Source: Salticus scenicus (Eukaryota; Arthropoda; Arachnida; Araneae; Salticidae). Taken from it: DNA of 64,000 nucleotides. How positions within the stretch are numbered: position 1 is the first letter of the stretch; every line of letters starts with the position of its first letter. The notes under the pieces were generated by a model. It saw nothing but the letters and a program-made list of their open reading frames with translations, had not been told where the DNA came from and did not search any database. This document shows positions 1 through 11,993 of the stretch, one piece after another. The position numbers were made by a program, and so were the translations under genes. The DNA is taken from NCBI GenBank assembly GCA_963930645.1, contig OZ005662.1, positions 2,547,436 to 2,611,435 on the forward strand, read 5' to 3'.

Positions 1-109
1 CCATTGCTAAGGAACGCGACACAATTACCGCATGCCTTTATGTGGAAGAAACTAAAAAAAAAATTTCCCGTTGTCCAAAATTAAATCTTTTTGGTACAGA
101 AATTATATC

Positions 110-340
110 TTACTTAGGTGTTGGTGTCGGTGTTTGGAAAAAAGGCCGAATGACTGCTCTAGGGTCCTAGGCCTGAGGGAAAATGCCTTCTGTGGAGGTC
201 TTTCTAGGGTCCTAGCCCTTATGTACGCAAGTTTCGGAGAAAACCATGGAAAATTTCGAACGGCTAGGCCAACAACTGCGATCTGGGATCGTACCCGGCA
301 CCTCACGTCTACCAGCTTGACAGAAAGATTGCGGATACAA
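110..340. repeat. Diverged dispersed repeat, copy A
   Basis: This stretch resembles 23,158-23,390 over its whole length. Both contain a doubled GGGTCCTAG-type motif, then GGAAAAYTYCGAA, GCTAGGCCAAC, and CACGTCTACCAGCT in the same order and at similar spacing. Short open frames here are not convincing as genes. No terminal repeats or target-site duplications were found, so the superfamily is unknown. Most simply it is a short non-autonomous element or a fragment of a longer one. Confidence 0.55.
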
Positions 341-479
341 TAATCGAGCCAATTGAAGACCATCATGAAAGTCAGTCTCTGGTGCACGTAAACTCTGTCG
401 TGGCTGCAATGTCCTCCATGCTCCGTTCAAATAATACCTCTGAGGAATACTGAAGCGGGAGAGCCATTCCTTCCGCAAA

Positions 480-660
480 AGATAATAGCTAATAGTGGCT
501 GCATAAGAATTTATGGAATATTGCCCATTCATGAATGGCAGAAAATAATCCTCGCAATCGAATTTCTTCATACTAACCAACTGAATGATGACAATTTTAA
601 TAAACTGAGCTAAGACATTGAAAGATTCAGAGATATTTGCATATAAATAGCTTACAAATA
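480..660. repeat. Diverged direct repeat, unit 1
   Basis: This segment matches 1,890-2,140 in the same orientation. Shared blocks in order are AGCTAATA, TGCATAA, ATATTGC-CATT, TTTCTTC-TACTAA, CAA-TGAATG-GACA, TTAGCTAA-CAT, and CAGAGAT-TTTG. The second copy carries an ATTA/AAAG microsatellite insertion in its middle. No coding signal is visible. Confidence 0.5.
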
Positions 661-706
661 TATACAGATTGTTTCAGAGGTATCGCTTTTACCCGAGGTA
701 ACACAA

Positions 707-850
707 AAATATCGGCCAATATAAAAATTTGATATTGGCCAACGTAAAATGAACCCCCCCCCACCCCCTAAAAGATATCCAGGAATATTATTTTTTGACA
801 TTTATTAATGTTGGCCAATATTTACAGACATCTGTAGATATTATATATTG
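707..850. repeat. Fragment related to the GGCCAAT minisatellite family
   Basis: The start (CCGAGGTAACACAAAAATAT followed by CGGCCAAT) aligns with the start of the 14,591 element (CCCAGTAGCACAACAATATT followed by GGCCAAT). Two more TTGGCCAA palindromes follow, separated by a C-rich run. It looks like an old, short copy of the same family. Its 3' end could not be placed. Confidence 0.4.
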
Positions 851-1272
851 ACATTATTAAATAACATTTCTTTATGTGCATTTTCTTTTTGTGCATTTTA
901 AATTGAACTTTGAACTTCCATGCATTTAATTGGGTTGATAATAAATTTGTGATAACCTAATACCGACACAACATTTTTTTTTTTTTTCTAAGTACTTAGT
1001 GACTTACGGCCCTATGTCAGTGAGCTTCAAGGTCATCCAAATCCCGTATTAATCTACTGTAAAATAATCCCCATTATTACTCATTACGTAATACATATTT
1101 TTAAATTCTGTTTTCACATTCTGAAAATTCACGATCATTAAATAATGCCTCTTTTTTCAAAAATTGATTAAAAAAAATTTTTTAATTTGTTTTTAAGCTG
1201 TAAAACACGAATTTTTACTTGATTTTATTTATCGTTCTCAAATAATAAACAAATTGTAATATCAAAAATCTG

Positions 1273-1306
<34 letters not shown>

Positions 1307-1885
1307 GTAATTTTCTAAATGATACAACTTATTACAATTAAATTTCCTAATATTTAGCTTAAAAAATCATATTAATAATTTTGGGGATTTAAGCAAGTTT
1401 TAGCTGAAATAACCGAACTTTCCCTCATTTCACTCTGCTGCCTTTTATCAAAGCGACGGGCGGTGGAAAACGCATTAAGATGGCAGGTCATTAGTATTCA
1501 GTTGAAAGTGTGAAAATGCCCTGAAGTGAATGCTTACCCATGTCGTAGAAAATTGACTGAAGAAGCAATACGGAATTAAGAACTATGAGTTTGTTTTTCT
1601 ACACATAAACTATTCATATGTATTTAATAGATAATTTCTTTTTTCAATATCACAAATATGCTAATTTTTTTTTTCTTAATAATTTTTAAATAGATTTTTA
1701 AAATAAATCAAAAGGTCTCCTCCTCCCCATTTATTAATAAATTTTTATCCTATGTATATTTACCTAATTTTTATAAATTTAAATTCTACTGGCGGAATTG
1801 AAGGGGGAATAATAATTTTATCTTCAGCATTCTTTTGCGTATTGCAACAAGTTTAAACTGTCTAGGACACAGTTTTAACTGACTA
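850..1885. other. AT-rich spacer, no gene seen
   Basis: There is no plausible coding exon. The stretch holds a long A run at about 1,273-1,304, several T runs, and a slightly GC-richer patch at 1,430-1,560 that shows no frame. Confidence 0.5.
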
Positions 1886-1889
1886 TTAT

Positions 1890-2140
1890 AAAAATCCATA
1901 TAATGTTCTGAATATTTTCAAAGTGAGCTAATACTAAGTGCATAAAAATATTTAAAATATTGCTCATTAGGGAAATTCGACCATATTTCTTCTTACTAAA
2001 CAATTGAATGGGGACATTAAAAACAAATTAATTAATTAATTAATTAATTAAAAAGAAAGAAAGAAGGAAAGAAAGAAAAAGAAACTTAGCTAAAGCATTT
2101 AAATTTGGTCGATGCAGAGATCTTTGTATAGAAACAACAT
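1890..2140. repeat. Diverged direct repeat, unit 2
   Basis: This is the second copy of the 480-660 unit. It is interrupted at about 2,029-2,085 by a four-unit-type microsatellite (ATTA repeats followed by AAAG/GAAA repeats), which lengthens it relative to unit 1. Confidence 0.5.
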
Positions 2141-2572
2141 AAAAATCCAAAGAAAACAAAATATTGTTTCGTACTTATCGCTTTCACGCTACATTCGTGC
2201 CTACTTTTCCTTTTCTTTCTTTCGTTTTCTTTATTTAATTTTCTGATGATTGTAACACTAATTAATTATTCCATTCTTTTGATTTTTATGATATTTATAT
2301 ACAAAGTTCTTAATATCTGAAGTTAACCCCCCTCCCCCCCCCCTTAAAAAAAAAAAAAAAAAGAAAAAAAAAAGTTTTTTGCTGCAAATTCAGATTTGGC
2401 AATTTTTGAGGTCTTTTCTTTTCTTTTTTTCTTTCTTTCTTTTTCTTTAATAACGAAATTTTCAGTTGAAAATAGCCGAAAATTTAATTTTAAAAAATCA
2501 GTTTAATTAGCTAGGTATGTCATATTGTTTAATACGTATATTTTTTGTAGCTTTACCAAACAACATAATTTT

Positions 2573-3000
2573 TACTTTCCGAACGCTATAGTGAGGGAAG
2601 TACTGCAATTATGTCAAAAATGCGGTTTTCAGATTTTGGTGATTCTACATATTTTGAGGTCCCCTGAATACATATTTACTATTTTTAGGAAGATGTATGT
2701 GCGTATGTATGTGTGTGAACACAATAGCGCTTAGACGCTTTGTTTGAATGAGCTGAAAGTTGGTGCACATGTTATAAGTTACCATAGCACGAACCCTATT
2801 GATTTTGGTAAATCTACCACTTTTTTTTTTTTTTTTTTACACAAAGAAAATTTTATTACCATTATGGTCTCTGGTCCTAATTTTTTTAAAGCACAAAAGC
2901 GTCTAAATGCCTCATTGGAATGAGATGAAAATTTATACACATGTTATGGATTCCCGTGGCACAAACTATATAAATTTTGGTGAATGTATCGTTTATGTTT
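2573..3000. repeat. Dispersed repeat R1, copy 1, with internal duplication
   Basis: Copies at 2,573, 3,681, 4,451 and 20,634 share a head in the order TACTTTC...GTA-GGAAGTA, TTTTGGTGATTCTACAT, and (in two copies exactly) GAGGTCCCCTGAATAC, then a T/G-rich GTATGTGTG tract. In this copy about 100 bp at 2,726-2,825 are repeated at 2,893-2,995; the shared blocks include GAATGAG-TGAAA, CACATGTTAT and TTTTGGT. There is no transposase or reverse transcriptase. Confidence 0.55.
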
Positions 3001-3680
3001 TTTCAAGAAAAAAGAAAGAAAGAAAAACATATTTAAAATTTAAATATTTCATAGAAAAAAAAAACTGTTTTGCGTTATACAACCAAGCTAAATATCAAAT
3101 TAAACCTTTTAAACTTCTTTTTAAAATGAGGAGTCAGAAACTTTTGCATCTTTTTAGACTTTGAGAAATTTGAAAGTGTTTATGTGAACCAAAAATGTTG
3201 ATTTTACAAAATTTAAGAAATTTATAAAATTAATATTCAATGAAATAAAAAATTTCCAAAAGTATATTCTCACTTATATCATCAAGAAAAATGATTCCTG
3301 AAAGTTTCATTGTAATCTGAAATGTTCTGGTTAGGTGACTGGTTGATTTGTCATGGAATGACCTACGAGAAATGACCATTTCAGTTTCTATAGAACACTA
3401 CAGCTTCATCAAACTGTCTTTTTACATCATGTATCAATAATTGCATTAATTAAATTTAAATGAAATTCTTTTTTGTTATTACTTTATCCCAAAACCATTA
3501 AAAAATATTTCCATAAACCGGCAACGTCTGTTTCCCGTCGATACTGGATTATCGATGCTTCACTGTGTATATTAATTTACTTTTCTAATTAATCGATAGT
3601 GTAAATTGAATTTTCATTGGTACGTTTTATGCAGTCTAAAATTCATGATAAAAAATATTATGAGAGTTTTGAAGTTTTTT

Positions 3681-4130
3681 TTTACTTCCATCACCCCACT
3701 ACCGTAGGTAATGGAAGTATTATATTTGGTCCAAAAATTCGATATCGAGATTTCAACTTATTTACACGTTTTAAGGTTACCTGAGTCCAAAAAACGTGGT
3801 TTTTCGCAGTTGGTCAGTGTGCATATATATGCGTGTATGTATGTATGTGTGCGTATGTGTGGAATCTTCTGGCTATCATATCTCCGAAACTAATAAAGAT
3901 AGAACAACAAAACTTCAGAATTGAGACAGATCTAGTGTACAGATGAATTATCCATTTTTTGGTGAAAATAAAAAAACAGAAAGTGAGACACCGGAAACTG
4001 CAAGTGGGACCGTAAGTCTGCATCTCAAAAACAACTCTAACGATTTTCTTCAAATTTGCTCTATAAACACTCTATTAGATGCCTTTTCGAATGGTATAGT
4101 TGGTTAGTTCAGGAAAATTGATAGGCGTCC
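3681..4130. repeat. Dispersed repeat R1, copy 2
   Basis: The head matches the other R1 copies (TTACTTCCATC...GTAATGGAAGTATTAT, then TTTTAAGGTTACCTGAGTCC and a GTATGTATGTGTGCG tract). The tail carries the block ATCTC-AAAAC-TCTAACGATTTTCTT, which recurs at about 4,290-4,330. Between 3,000 and 3,680 no gene or clear repeat was recognised. Confidence 0.5.
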
Positions 4131-4289
4131 TGCATAAATAGCTCAATGTCAGGTCTCGCAAGCGCGTTCTTTAAAAAACGGTTGTATACGAATTTTTTAC
4201 AAACTCGCCATATTAACTACCTTTTAAATATCCTTTTGTATGTAATTATTGTTTTCTGGTAAATAATTGATTTTTTGTAAATGTTGGCA

Positions 4290-4680
4290 TCTCTGAAACG
4301 GTTCTAACGATTTTCTTGAAAATTTTTATATAAATCCATTTCTTTCTCATGCATTACGTGGTTATTAGAAAAAAATTAGCAGTCATCCTGCTTAGGTAGG
4401 TCATATATTCAGATATCAGAAATTTGTTTCAAAAAATAACTCTACCATTTTTACTTTCTCTTACCCATACGGTAGAGAAAGCATTGTTTTGGGGTCAAAT
4501 TTTCGAACGCGAGTTTTTGTTATATTTACATATTCTGAGGTCCCCTGAATACGAAAATCATGTTTTTAGTAAATGGTTTGTGTATATGTCTGTCTGCTAT
4601 CAGCATATCTCAAAAACAAATTATGGCAGAAAGTTCAAACTTAGTATTCTAAATGTGTATCATATAAGGATGCTACACTA
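4290..4680. repeat. Dispersed repeat R1, copy 3, plus an R1 tail block
   Basis: At 4,290-4,380 there is a repeat of the R1 tail (CATCTCTGAAAC, TCTAACGATTTTCTTGAAAA). At 4,451 a new head begins (TTACTTTCTCTTACCC, GTAGAGAAAGCATTG) with an exact GAGGTCCCCTGAATAC at 4,537-4,552. This tandem or nested arrangement explains why the region shows no gene. Confidence 0.5.
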
Positions 4681-4689
4681 AACTTTTCG

Positions 4690-7600
4690 TTAAGATCAAG
4701 CAAATAGTTCATGTACAGGGACACTCAAAAGTATTCAAATACATTACGTCTATGGGGGAAATTGCAGGTAATTAGAGTTTAACATCTATAGACTGCACTA
4801 AACCAAATGAAACGAATATATATTTTTTGTAATAGAGATAGTCAACAGGGAAAAAATTTTTGTATGTAGGAGCCTTGCCTCCCTCCCTGGGGCGGAAGTC
4901 CCCCCTCGAGGGGAGTAAATTTTCATGGTGGGTATCTTTCAAAAGAGCTTGCCAATACCTTAAAAACGAATGATTGAACAATCGATCTGCCATAATTTAA
5001 AACAAAGTTATCGATATTTTTTTTTCACTTTTAACGAAAAGAAACTTTAAAAAAAATCTCTTTTTTTTTTTTTAATATTGAGAATAAAATTGACTTTTTT
5101 TTTTATATATATATATATATTTGGTGTTATACTACTTCTCTAATATGGAAATCGTCTGCATTATCATAAAATATAATTTTTTTAAATAATAATTTTAATA
5201 AATTATTTTTTAAAAACATAATTATTTTTTAATAACCGAATTAAATTCTATATAAATGTAGGTGTTTAATGAAACGGGGGGGTTAAGGGGGCGGCAGCCC
5301 CCTCACACAGAACTATACTCGGGGAAAGCATAAGTTGACAGTGTGTGGAAGCCTGTAGAAAATGTACTTCCGCGAAAGAAAATAGTTCTTTACTATATTT
5401 AAGTGTAATAAACTTTTTACTCGATCCTTTTTATTCCGGTAAACTGAAAAATGATTGTTTATTTAAACTAAACGTATTTATGTTAATACAAGGTATTTTT
5501 TACAATAGATAAGCATAAATTTTATGTGAATGTATTGTTTCGCGAAGAAAGTCTGTTGGCGAAATATTGGCGGAAGAGGGAATACCGGAAGCAACCTTTT
5601 AACCCCTATTGTGAGTGCGAAGAAGTTTGGTGGGGCTAATAGATTACTTTATTTTCCGAACATTTGAAGATAATGTACAGTCCGCTTTTTTAATTTCACA
5701 ACTATCAAAAATAGAGAAAAAAATTTTGACGGATTTGAACGTTTCGGAAATTTTTACGACAGATTCATACCAAACATGTCAATGAAATATTCAAACTTAC
5801 AGGAATGAGGAAAAATATATTATATTTCGATAAATACTTTTTTTTTTTTTTTTTTTATTATTACAATGACAATATAATTTCAATTCGGCGCGTTTTTATA
5901 TAAAATATTTTTATTCCCAATACCAAAAACTAATCTGGCGTTTACATTAATTTATACTATGTATTATATACTAAAGGTTTTACTTTCTTTTTGTTTTTCC
6001 CTAACAAAACAATAAAAGAAAAACATAATATTAATAATATAAAAAGAATCAGACTTATGTATGTAAAATTTATGTATAAATGAGAGACAGATCAATTATT
6101 TAAAGCCGAAATTACATAATTAGCAAGCATTCCTTTGTAAAACAAATTTTATTTTAATGGATATTTAATTAAAGAAAATTAATTAGGAAATAAATACTGT
6201 TTCAGACTTTATAACAAATAGATCGATACCTTGGAGAGAAATTACAAAATTTTAAACATATATAGAGCAATTATGTAGCGATTTATGTATTGTAGTTTAA
6301 AATATTTACTTTCAAAGATATCATTAGAAAAAATGTTGATTAGAAAAAGCTTACATCGAATAGAATTATTACTTATATTCTTTGGATTTAGTTGGTAAAA
6401 TAATAATTTCTTCAAATGAATAAAAACTATATTATTTAACTACCATTATGTTTAAATTAAATTAAAAATAAATAAATAAATAAAGGCTGATAGTGGTCAA
6501 ATGAATTGAAATGAAATTTAAATTCTGTCCTACACATACTATAATTTTCTAAAAGAGGCATATTTATTTATTATTAATCAAGGTAGTCTACCGTAAAATT
6601 TAACGACATAATTATTTTTATTATTACTGGCTCTTTGAAAGAAATAGTTCTCTCGTCCTCATAAATCAATATTTTAGAGATTTGATTTAGAGCCAAAAGC
6701 CTTCTATATTCATAGAAATGCCACGAAGTTCTTCCAAAAGCTACACAAAGTCAAAAACTTTTATTTTTAGATATCTAAATTAATTCCAAATGGCTACAAA
6801 ATTGGTATTGATTCAGTTGCTAAGTTTTTCAGTATCAAGTGTGACGGAATTTTCACTCATTTGCTGCAATTGCTCAATAGTTTACTACAATAGTTATTTT
6901 TCGATTTAAATATACAGATATCCTTAAAAAAAAGGGAGGGGTCCTTAACTTTATTTATAAATTGCAGCCCTTTGAAACGGTAACTATATAATTTTCTGAA
7001 AATTTCTTTCTAACATTATCTCTCAATTTTACCTTTAATATTTTTTTAACTGTGCCAAAGGAAAAAAAAAAAAAAAAAAAAAAAATCACAAAATAAAAAG
7101 ATAAATCGTTTTTATTTAGTCTATGCTGTCTGAAAAAAATAGTTCTAAAAAAAAAAAAAAAAAAAAAAAAATGGGAACATTGTTTCTGAAAATTTTAAGA
7201 TTGCTTTTAAATATAATATCACATTAATATCAAAGCTATTCTTATCCATTACATACATCAAAATAAATTGAAAAATGCGTGAAATGCCATGCTTTCATTC
7301 ATATTCCAGAGAATCGAATAAAGTAACATTTCCCTTTTTCTCATCTATAAAAATCTCATTCTAACCACATAAAAATGCTAAGAAAATAGATGTTTCAACT
7401 CAGTTTTTTAAAATAGCAATCGCAAAGGTATGTGTTTATGAGTGTTAAATAAAGACATCAAGAAAAGTCATATTTATAAATAAATTAAAATTCGTTTCCT
7501 TTTCATGTAAATTGTGAGTTTCTTAACTTTATTCATAAATGAATATAAAAATTCTAATATTCATATTTAGCTTAAAAAATCAGGTTTCAGACAGAATGAA

Positions 7601-8200
7601 TATACAAACAAATTGTAAACAGAAATTGCCTCTGCACATGAAAATTCACTATATTTATCTAATTTATATTAATATATTTTTTTAATTTTTAAATTTATCA
7701 TAAAAGCAATAAACTATTTCCACTTTCTCATTTTTTTTACTACTTTTAACATTCACTGATTAACCGGTAAATAATAATGCAAATTGAAAATCTATTACCT
7801 TTTGTTCATTCAGAACTTTTTGCTCATTTTCTCTTGAGAAAATACTGCCATTTATAAATCACAGTTTAAATCTTATGATAAAATAATTTTTCTGCCAAAT
7901 ATATTCGAAATATTTTAAAAGTATATTAAAAAAAAAAAAAAAAAATGTCCATTTCTCTTTGAAGGAAACAAAGACAAAAAATATACATACAAATAATATT
8001 TAATTTAAACATTTTTTTTTTTTCTTTTTTCGTTTTCAAAATATTTACGTATTAAACTTTTTTTTTTCTCTCTCTCTCAGGGTAAAATTTAGTGTATTAC
8101 TCAATTTGCAGTAATATGGATTCACAATAAATTGTAAGTAACCAATTTAGTGTAAAGAAACTGAAAAATATACTCTGAAAAAAAATTTTTACTTTAATCG

Positions 8201-8234
<34 letters not shown>

Positions 8235-8560
8235 CTGACTTATAACCATATGGGGAAAATGAGTAATAGCAGCGCCTCTTTTCGGTCAATATACTATTGA
8301 TTAAAAGACTTATATATTAAGGAGGAGAAAGGGAGGTAGTATTTTCTAAATCAGTGTTAAATCGATTTATTTCTATATCGCGATATTAGATGGAAGATAA
8401 ATCGATTTATGGTATAGAATCACTACATTGACCAGTCCTGGTCGTGACCCACAGTTTCGGAACCGCTGTTCTGGAACATTCTTTATGTAAATATGTTTTG
8501 CCTAGTGTATAACTGCGTAGATGACTTTTTAGAAAGCCTTATTATTTTTATTATAAGTTT
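4690..8560. other. AT-rich spacer, no gene recognised
   Basis: Nearly 4 kb holds no supportable coding sequence. A GC-richer patch at 4,860-4,930 and another at 5,270-5,340 look like old repeat fragments. There is a TA microsatellite at about 5,103-5,120 and long A or T runs near 5,845, 7,060, 7,150 and 8,200. The segment 8,444-8,472, read on the minus strand, starts CAGCGGTTCCGAAACTGTGG, which resembles a hAT terminus, but no partner end was found. Confidence 0.45.
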
Positions 8561-8589
8561 ATATATATACACCCATGGTTTTTTCATTT

Positions 8590-8713
8590 CTCACCTGAAT
8601 GAATGCGAAGATGATTTTTTAAACTACTCATTTAAGGAAATGAATTAGTAACTACAGAAACATATAGTTTTTCGTATTTAGTTGAGAAAATGTTTTAGAA
8701 AATTCTTCACACT
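8590..8713 (-). pseudogene. Decayed extra zinc fingers downstream of the ZNF gene
   Basis: Just past the stop at 8,714-8,716, the minus strand in a shifted frame still reads like the start of a C2H2 finger (ECEEFSKTFSQ). Another frame near 8,590-8,640 reads SSLKNHLRIHSGEK, the second half of a finger plus linker. This is what remains of one or two more fingers, lost from the protein by frameshift and stop. It shows the upstream gene once had a longer array. Confidence 0.65.
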
Positions 8714-9595
8714 CTATGGCTTTTCTCCTGTATGAATTCGATTATGCCTCTTTAGATCAGCTATTCGAGAAAATCCTTCAGAACATTTTTCACACACATA
8801 TGGTTTTTCACTTGTATGAATGCGAAGATGTGTCATTAGACTTCTCTGAACAGTAAATTCTTTAGAACATAACTCACACACATATGGTTGCTCTCCAGTA
8901 TGAATACGGAGATGTTTCATTAGATTGCTCTCATTAGAAAATGCTTTAGAACATTCTTGACACACGTATGGCTTTTCTCCTGTATGAATGCGAAGATGAT
9001 ATCTTAAACTACTTTTATAAGAAAATTCTTTAGAACATTTTTCACACACATAGGGTTTTTCTCCTGTATGAATGCGAAGATGACTTCTTAAACTACACTT
9101 CTGAGAAAATCTTTTAGAACATTCTTCACACACATATGGTTTTTCTCCTGTATGAACGCGAAGATGATTCTTTAGATCACTTATTCGAGAAAATCCTTTA
9201 GAACATTCTTCACACACATATGGCTTTTCTCCTGTATGAACGGTAAGATGTGTCCTCAAATGGCTCTTTTGAGAAAATCCTTTAGAACATTCTTCACACA
9301 CATACGATTTTTCTCCTGTATGAACGGTAAGATGTTTCCTTAAATGGCTCTTTTGAGAAAATCCTTTAGAACATTCTTCACACACATACGATTTTTCTCC
9401 TGTATGAATGCGAAGATGTACCATTAAATGGCTCTTATAAGAAAATTTTTTGGAACATTCAGTACATATACAAGGTTTTTCTCCTGCATGAATACGCAGA
9501 TGTCGCATGAGATTACTTTTAGTAGAAAATCCTTTAAAGCATTCTTTGCACACATACGGCTTTTCTTCAGCATTTATGGGTAGATGTATATTCAT
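8714..9595 (-). CDS. C2H2 zinc-finger protein, ten tandem fingers
   Basis: A single-exon gene for a putative nuclear, sequence-specific DNA-binding protein of about 293 residues made almost wholly of fingers. Ten units of 28 residues follow C-x2-C-x12-H-x3-H with TGEKP-type linkers. All cysteines and histidines are present. Fingers 3 and 4 are nearly identical (QKSHLRK versus QKSHLRT), a sign of recent internal duplication. The frame is open 90 codons further upstream, but I chose the ATG at 9,595: it gives MNIHLPIN-EEKPYVC, closely matching the start of the second array at 58,988 (MNTDLTIN-DEKQYVC), whereas the upstream part is hydrophobic and finger-free. No KRAB, BTB or ZAD domain is visible. 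The array ends right after a TGEKP linker, so it is C-terminally truncated. Probably a recently active, lineage-specific paralogue; targets cannot be inferred. Confidence 0.85.
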   Translation of the reverse strand: MNIHLPINAEEKPYVCKECFKGFSTKSNLMRHLRIHAGEKPCICTECSKKFSYKSHLMVHLRIHTGEKSYVCEECSKGFSQKSHLRKHLTVHTGEKSYVCEECSKGFSQKSHLRTHLTVHTGEKPYVCEECSKGFSRISDLKNHLRVHTGEKPYVCEECSKRFSQKCSLRSHLRIHTGEKPYVCEKCSKEFSYKSSLRYHLRIHTGEKPYVCQECSKAFSNESNLMKHLRIHTGEQPYVCELCSKEFTVQRSLMTHLRIHTSEKPYVCEKCSEGFSRIADLKRHNRIHTGEKP

Positions 9596-10260
9596 ATTTT
9601 CAAAAATTACATTAATTATATAATTTGTGTTTCCATTAAATGAATGTGCACGATGAAAAACAGCATTATGACATGAAATCTTATGTATTTTGGCGTTTGA
9701 GCGACTAATTTGTACTTCAAAAACATACAATGATGACAAAAATATCAATAATTGTAAGGGAACGTCATTAGGATAAAAAAAAAGAGGTAGTGTAAAAATT
9801 TTAACAATTTCAAAAATAGAATGACTGACCAGTTTTTTCTTAAGCTCATTTGTCGATATAATCACATATTATTCATTTGTCGCGAAGGGCGTTATATGAA
9901 TGACGAGCTGTTAATTTCGCAGCGGTAGACATTTTTTCCAACCAGTCAAAGCTCAATATCTCAATGCGTCACCGGTCTTGGCGATTTCCCGAAATTTAAC
10001 TGTGCCAAACGCTAAAACGCCAAGTTTGTTCGAATTCGAATTGAATTCGATTTGCAGATTTGTTATTGTTATTGTAATGTAATGTTAAATTGCGAAAAAA
10101 TGTTTTTGTTAATGGTATTTTTTCGTTTAAATCAATACATTTACTAAGTTAAAAATCCTTACCGTAAAATTGAGAGAAGTATCTTTATATGTGCAGGGAA
10201 AAGTAATTTTGCATCAAAATTGTCAATGGATTTAATAAATTATTTACAAAATTAAAACTA
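9596..10260 (-). other. Region upstream of the zinc-finger gene
   Basis: There is no gene here. The portion 9,880-10,060 is GC-richer than its surroundings and could hold the promoter or 5' untranslated exon of the minus-strand zinc-finger gene. No TATA box or splice site could be fixed. A GCGATTTCCCG word at about 9,979 recurs at about 11,857, on the other side of the mariner insertion. Confidence 0.3.
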
Positions 10261-11554
10261 CGAGGATTGCTATTTATATTTCTGGCCTTGGCAACAGTAA
10301 GTGTTGCTAGGCGACCGCAGACGATTTTAATCGAAAGTTTGATATTTTTAAACGTTAATTCAGCAGACGATTTACCATTATAGCTTTATTTGTGTTGTTG
10401 ACAGTAAATTGAAAAGTTCTTCTCTTTCAAAAAATGGAATTGAATCGTGAAAATTTTCGTGCGATTATTTTTTATAACTTTCGACGTGGATTGTCAAGAC
10501 AAGAGTGCTTCGATGAACTTAATTCTTTATACAGCGATAAAGCGCCATCCTACAGCACTGTAAAAAATTGGTATAACGAATTTAATCGTGGTCGATGTTC
10601 GATCCAGGACGAATCCCGTGCAGGTCGTCCAAAATCCGTTGTTGTGCCAGAAAAGATCGATGCTGTGCTTGAACTGATAAAGCAAGATCGTCATGTGACA
10701 TACCGTGAGATTGAGGCGTCTTTGGACATTAGTATGACTAGCATCAATAAAATATTGCATGAACATTTGAGCGTAAAAAAAATTTGTTCGCGTTGGATCC
10801 CTCATAATCTGACAAACGCTCAAAAAAAGGCTCGTGTCGATTGGTGCAAGGAAATGTTGGAAAAATACGTTCAAGGTACATCTCAAAGGCTGTGTATAAC
10901 ATCTACACAGGTGACGAATCATGGATCTATGCATATGAGCCGGAAACAAAACAGCAATCAACTGTATGGGTCTTCCAAGGCGAGGCAAAACCAACAAAAG
11001 TTGTTCGAGGAAGAAGCACATCGAAACAAATGATTGCCTGTTTCTTCGGCATTAACGGTCATGTGGCAACAGTGGCGTTAGAGCAACGCAGGACGGTCAA
11101 TTCTGAATGGTACACGACCATTTGTTTGCCAGAAGTCATCGGAAAAATTCGAAAAAAGCAGAAGAACAGGCGAATCATTCTTCATCATGATAATGCGAGC
11201 TCTCACACATCGACTCAAACAAATGCATTTCTGACTGAGCGAAAGATCGAACTGATGGTTCATCCGCCGTACAGCCCTGATTTGGCACCCAATGACTTCT
11301 TCTTATTCCCACACATCAAAAATAAATTACGTGGACAACGATTTTCGATCCCCGAAGAAGCGGTTGATGCATTCAAAACGCATGTTTTGGAGTTACCTCA
11401 ATCGGACTGGAAAAAGTGCTTTGAAAATTGGTTCAAACGCATGCAAAAGTGTATTGATCATCATGGAGAATATTTTGAAAAACAATAAAACCAATTTCGA
11501 TCCTACATATTTGTTTTTTCATTATTAGGCCAGAAATATAAATAGCAACCCTCG
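10261..11554 (+). mobile_element. Full-length mariner element with TA target duplication
   Basis: The element is 1,294 bp, typical for mariner. The left end reads CGAGGATTGCTATTTATATT and the right end, reversed, reads CGAGGGTTGCTATTTATATT; the match continues through TCTGGCCT. A TA lies directly outside each end (10,259-10,260 and 11,555-11,556), as expected for mariner integration. The transposase gene fills most of the interior. The well-preserved ends suggest a relatively young copy, but the transposase is frameshifted, so any movement would depend on enzyme from another copy. Confidence 0.95.
10434..11488 (+). pseudogene. Mariner transposase, DD34D, frameshifted
   Basis: The N-terminal part has the mariner paired helix-turn-helix region (ENFRAIIFYNFRRGLS, SYSTVKNWYNEF) and the linker WIPHNLT. 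The catalytic part has TGDESW (first Asp), HHDNASSH (second Asp) and YSPDLAPNDFFLFP (third Asp), with 34 residues between the second and third. The two halves lie in different frames. The break is near 10,868, just after the EMLEKY motif, and looks like loss of one or four bases. Otherwise the sequence is open to a normal C-terminus (HGEYFEKQ). No functional full-length protein can be made from this copy. Confidence 0.93.
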
Positions 11555-11556
11555 TA

Positions 11557-11993
11557 CCTCTATATTTTGAAAAAAAATTAGATACACTCACGTGTGTGAT
11601 AACATAATCTGTTGCATTATACGGTTATTGTTATTATGAATAACAAATTTATAATGTATTTGCTAACGTGCTTTGAATATATTTTCATAATTTTATATTG
11701 TGAGTCACGATTAACATTATTTTCTCTTATAGGGCAGTTCTTGTTTGTAAACAAACATCTCAACTTTTATGAGTGGTTGGGAAAAAGGCTTGGGAAAAGC
11801 CCCGAATCCGTGGGAAAAGCCATGAAGGTAGAGAGAAGGAGGAATTTCCTCTACGGCGATTTCCCGCAAAAATGGGCCTAACGTGCAAACCACCGCATAG
11901 TGGCGCTGATGTGAGTTCTTATGCCGTTTTTGTATTAGCATCTTCGTGAAAGTTACATTTTTTAATATATTAAATTAATTATTTGATCGCAAT
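11557..11993. other. Spacer between mariner and the THAP exon
   Basis: No gene. The part 11,770-11,910 is GC-richer and contains a doubled GGGAAAAGCC word. It immediately precedes the THAP exon and may be its promoter region. Confidence 0.3.

Noticed and set aside
212..580. Open minus-strand frame of 122 codons
   Set aside because: It runs across two unrelated repeat units, has no domain and no codon signal.
8444..8472. hAT element terminus CAGCGGTTCCGAAACTGTGG
   Set aside because: One end only; no opposite terminus and no 8-bp duplication found, so not listed as an element.
10527..11021. 164-codon minus-strand frame
   Set aside because: It is the antisense shadow of the mariner transposase.
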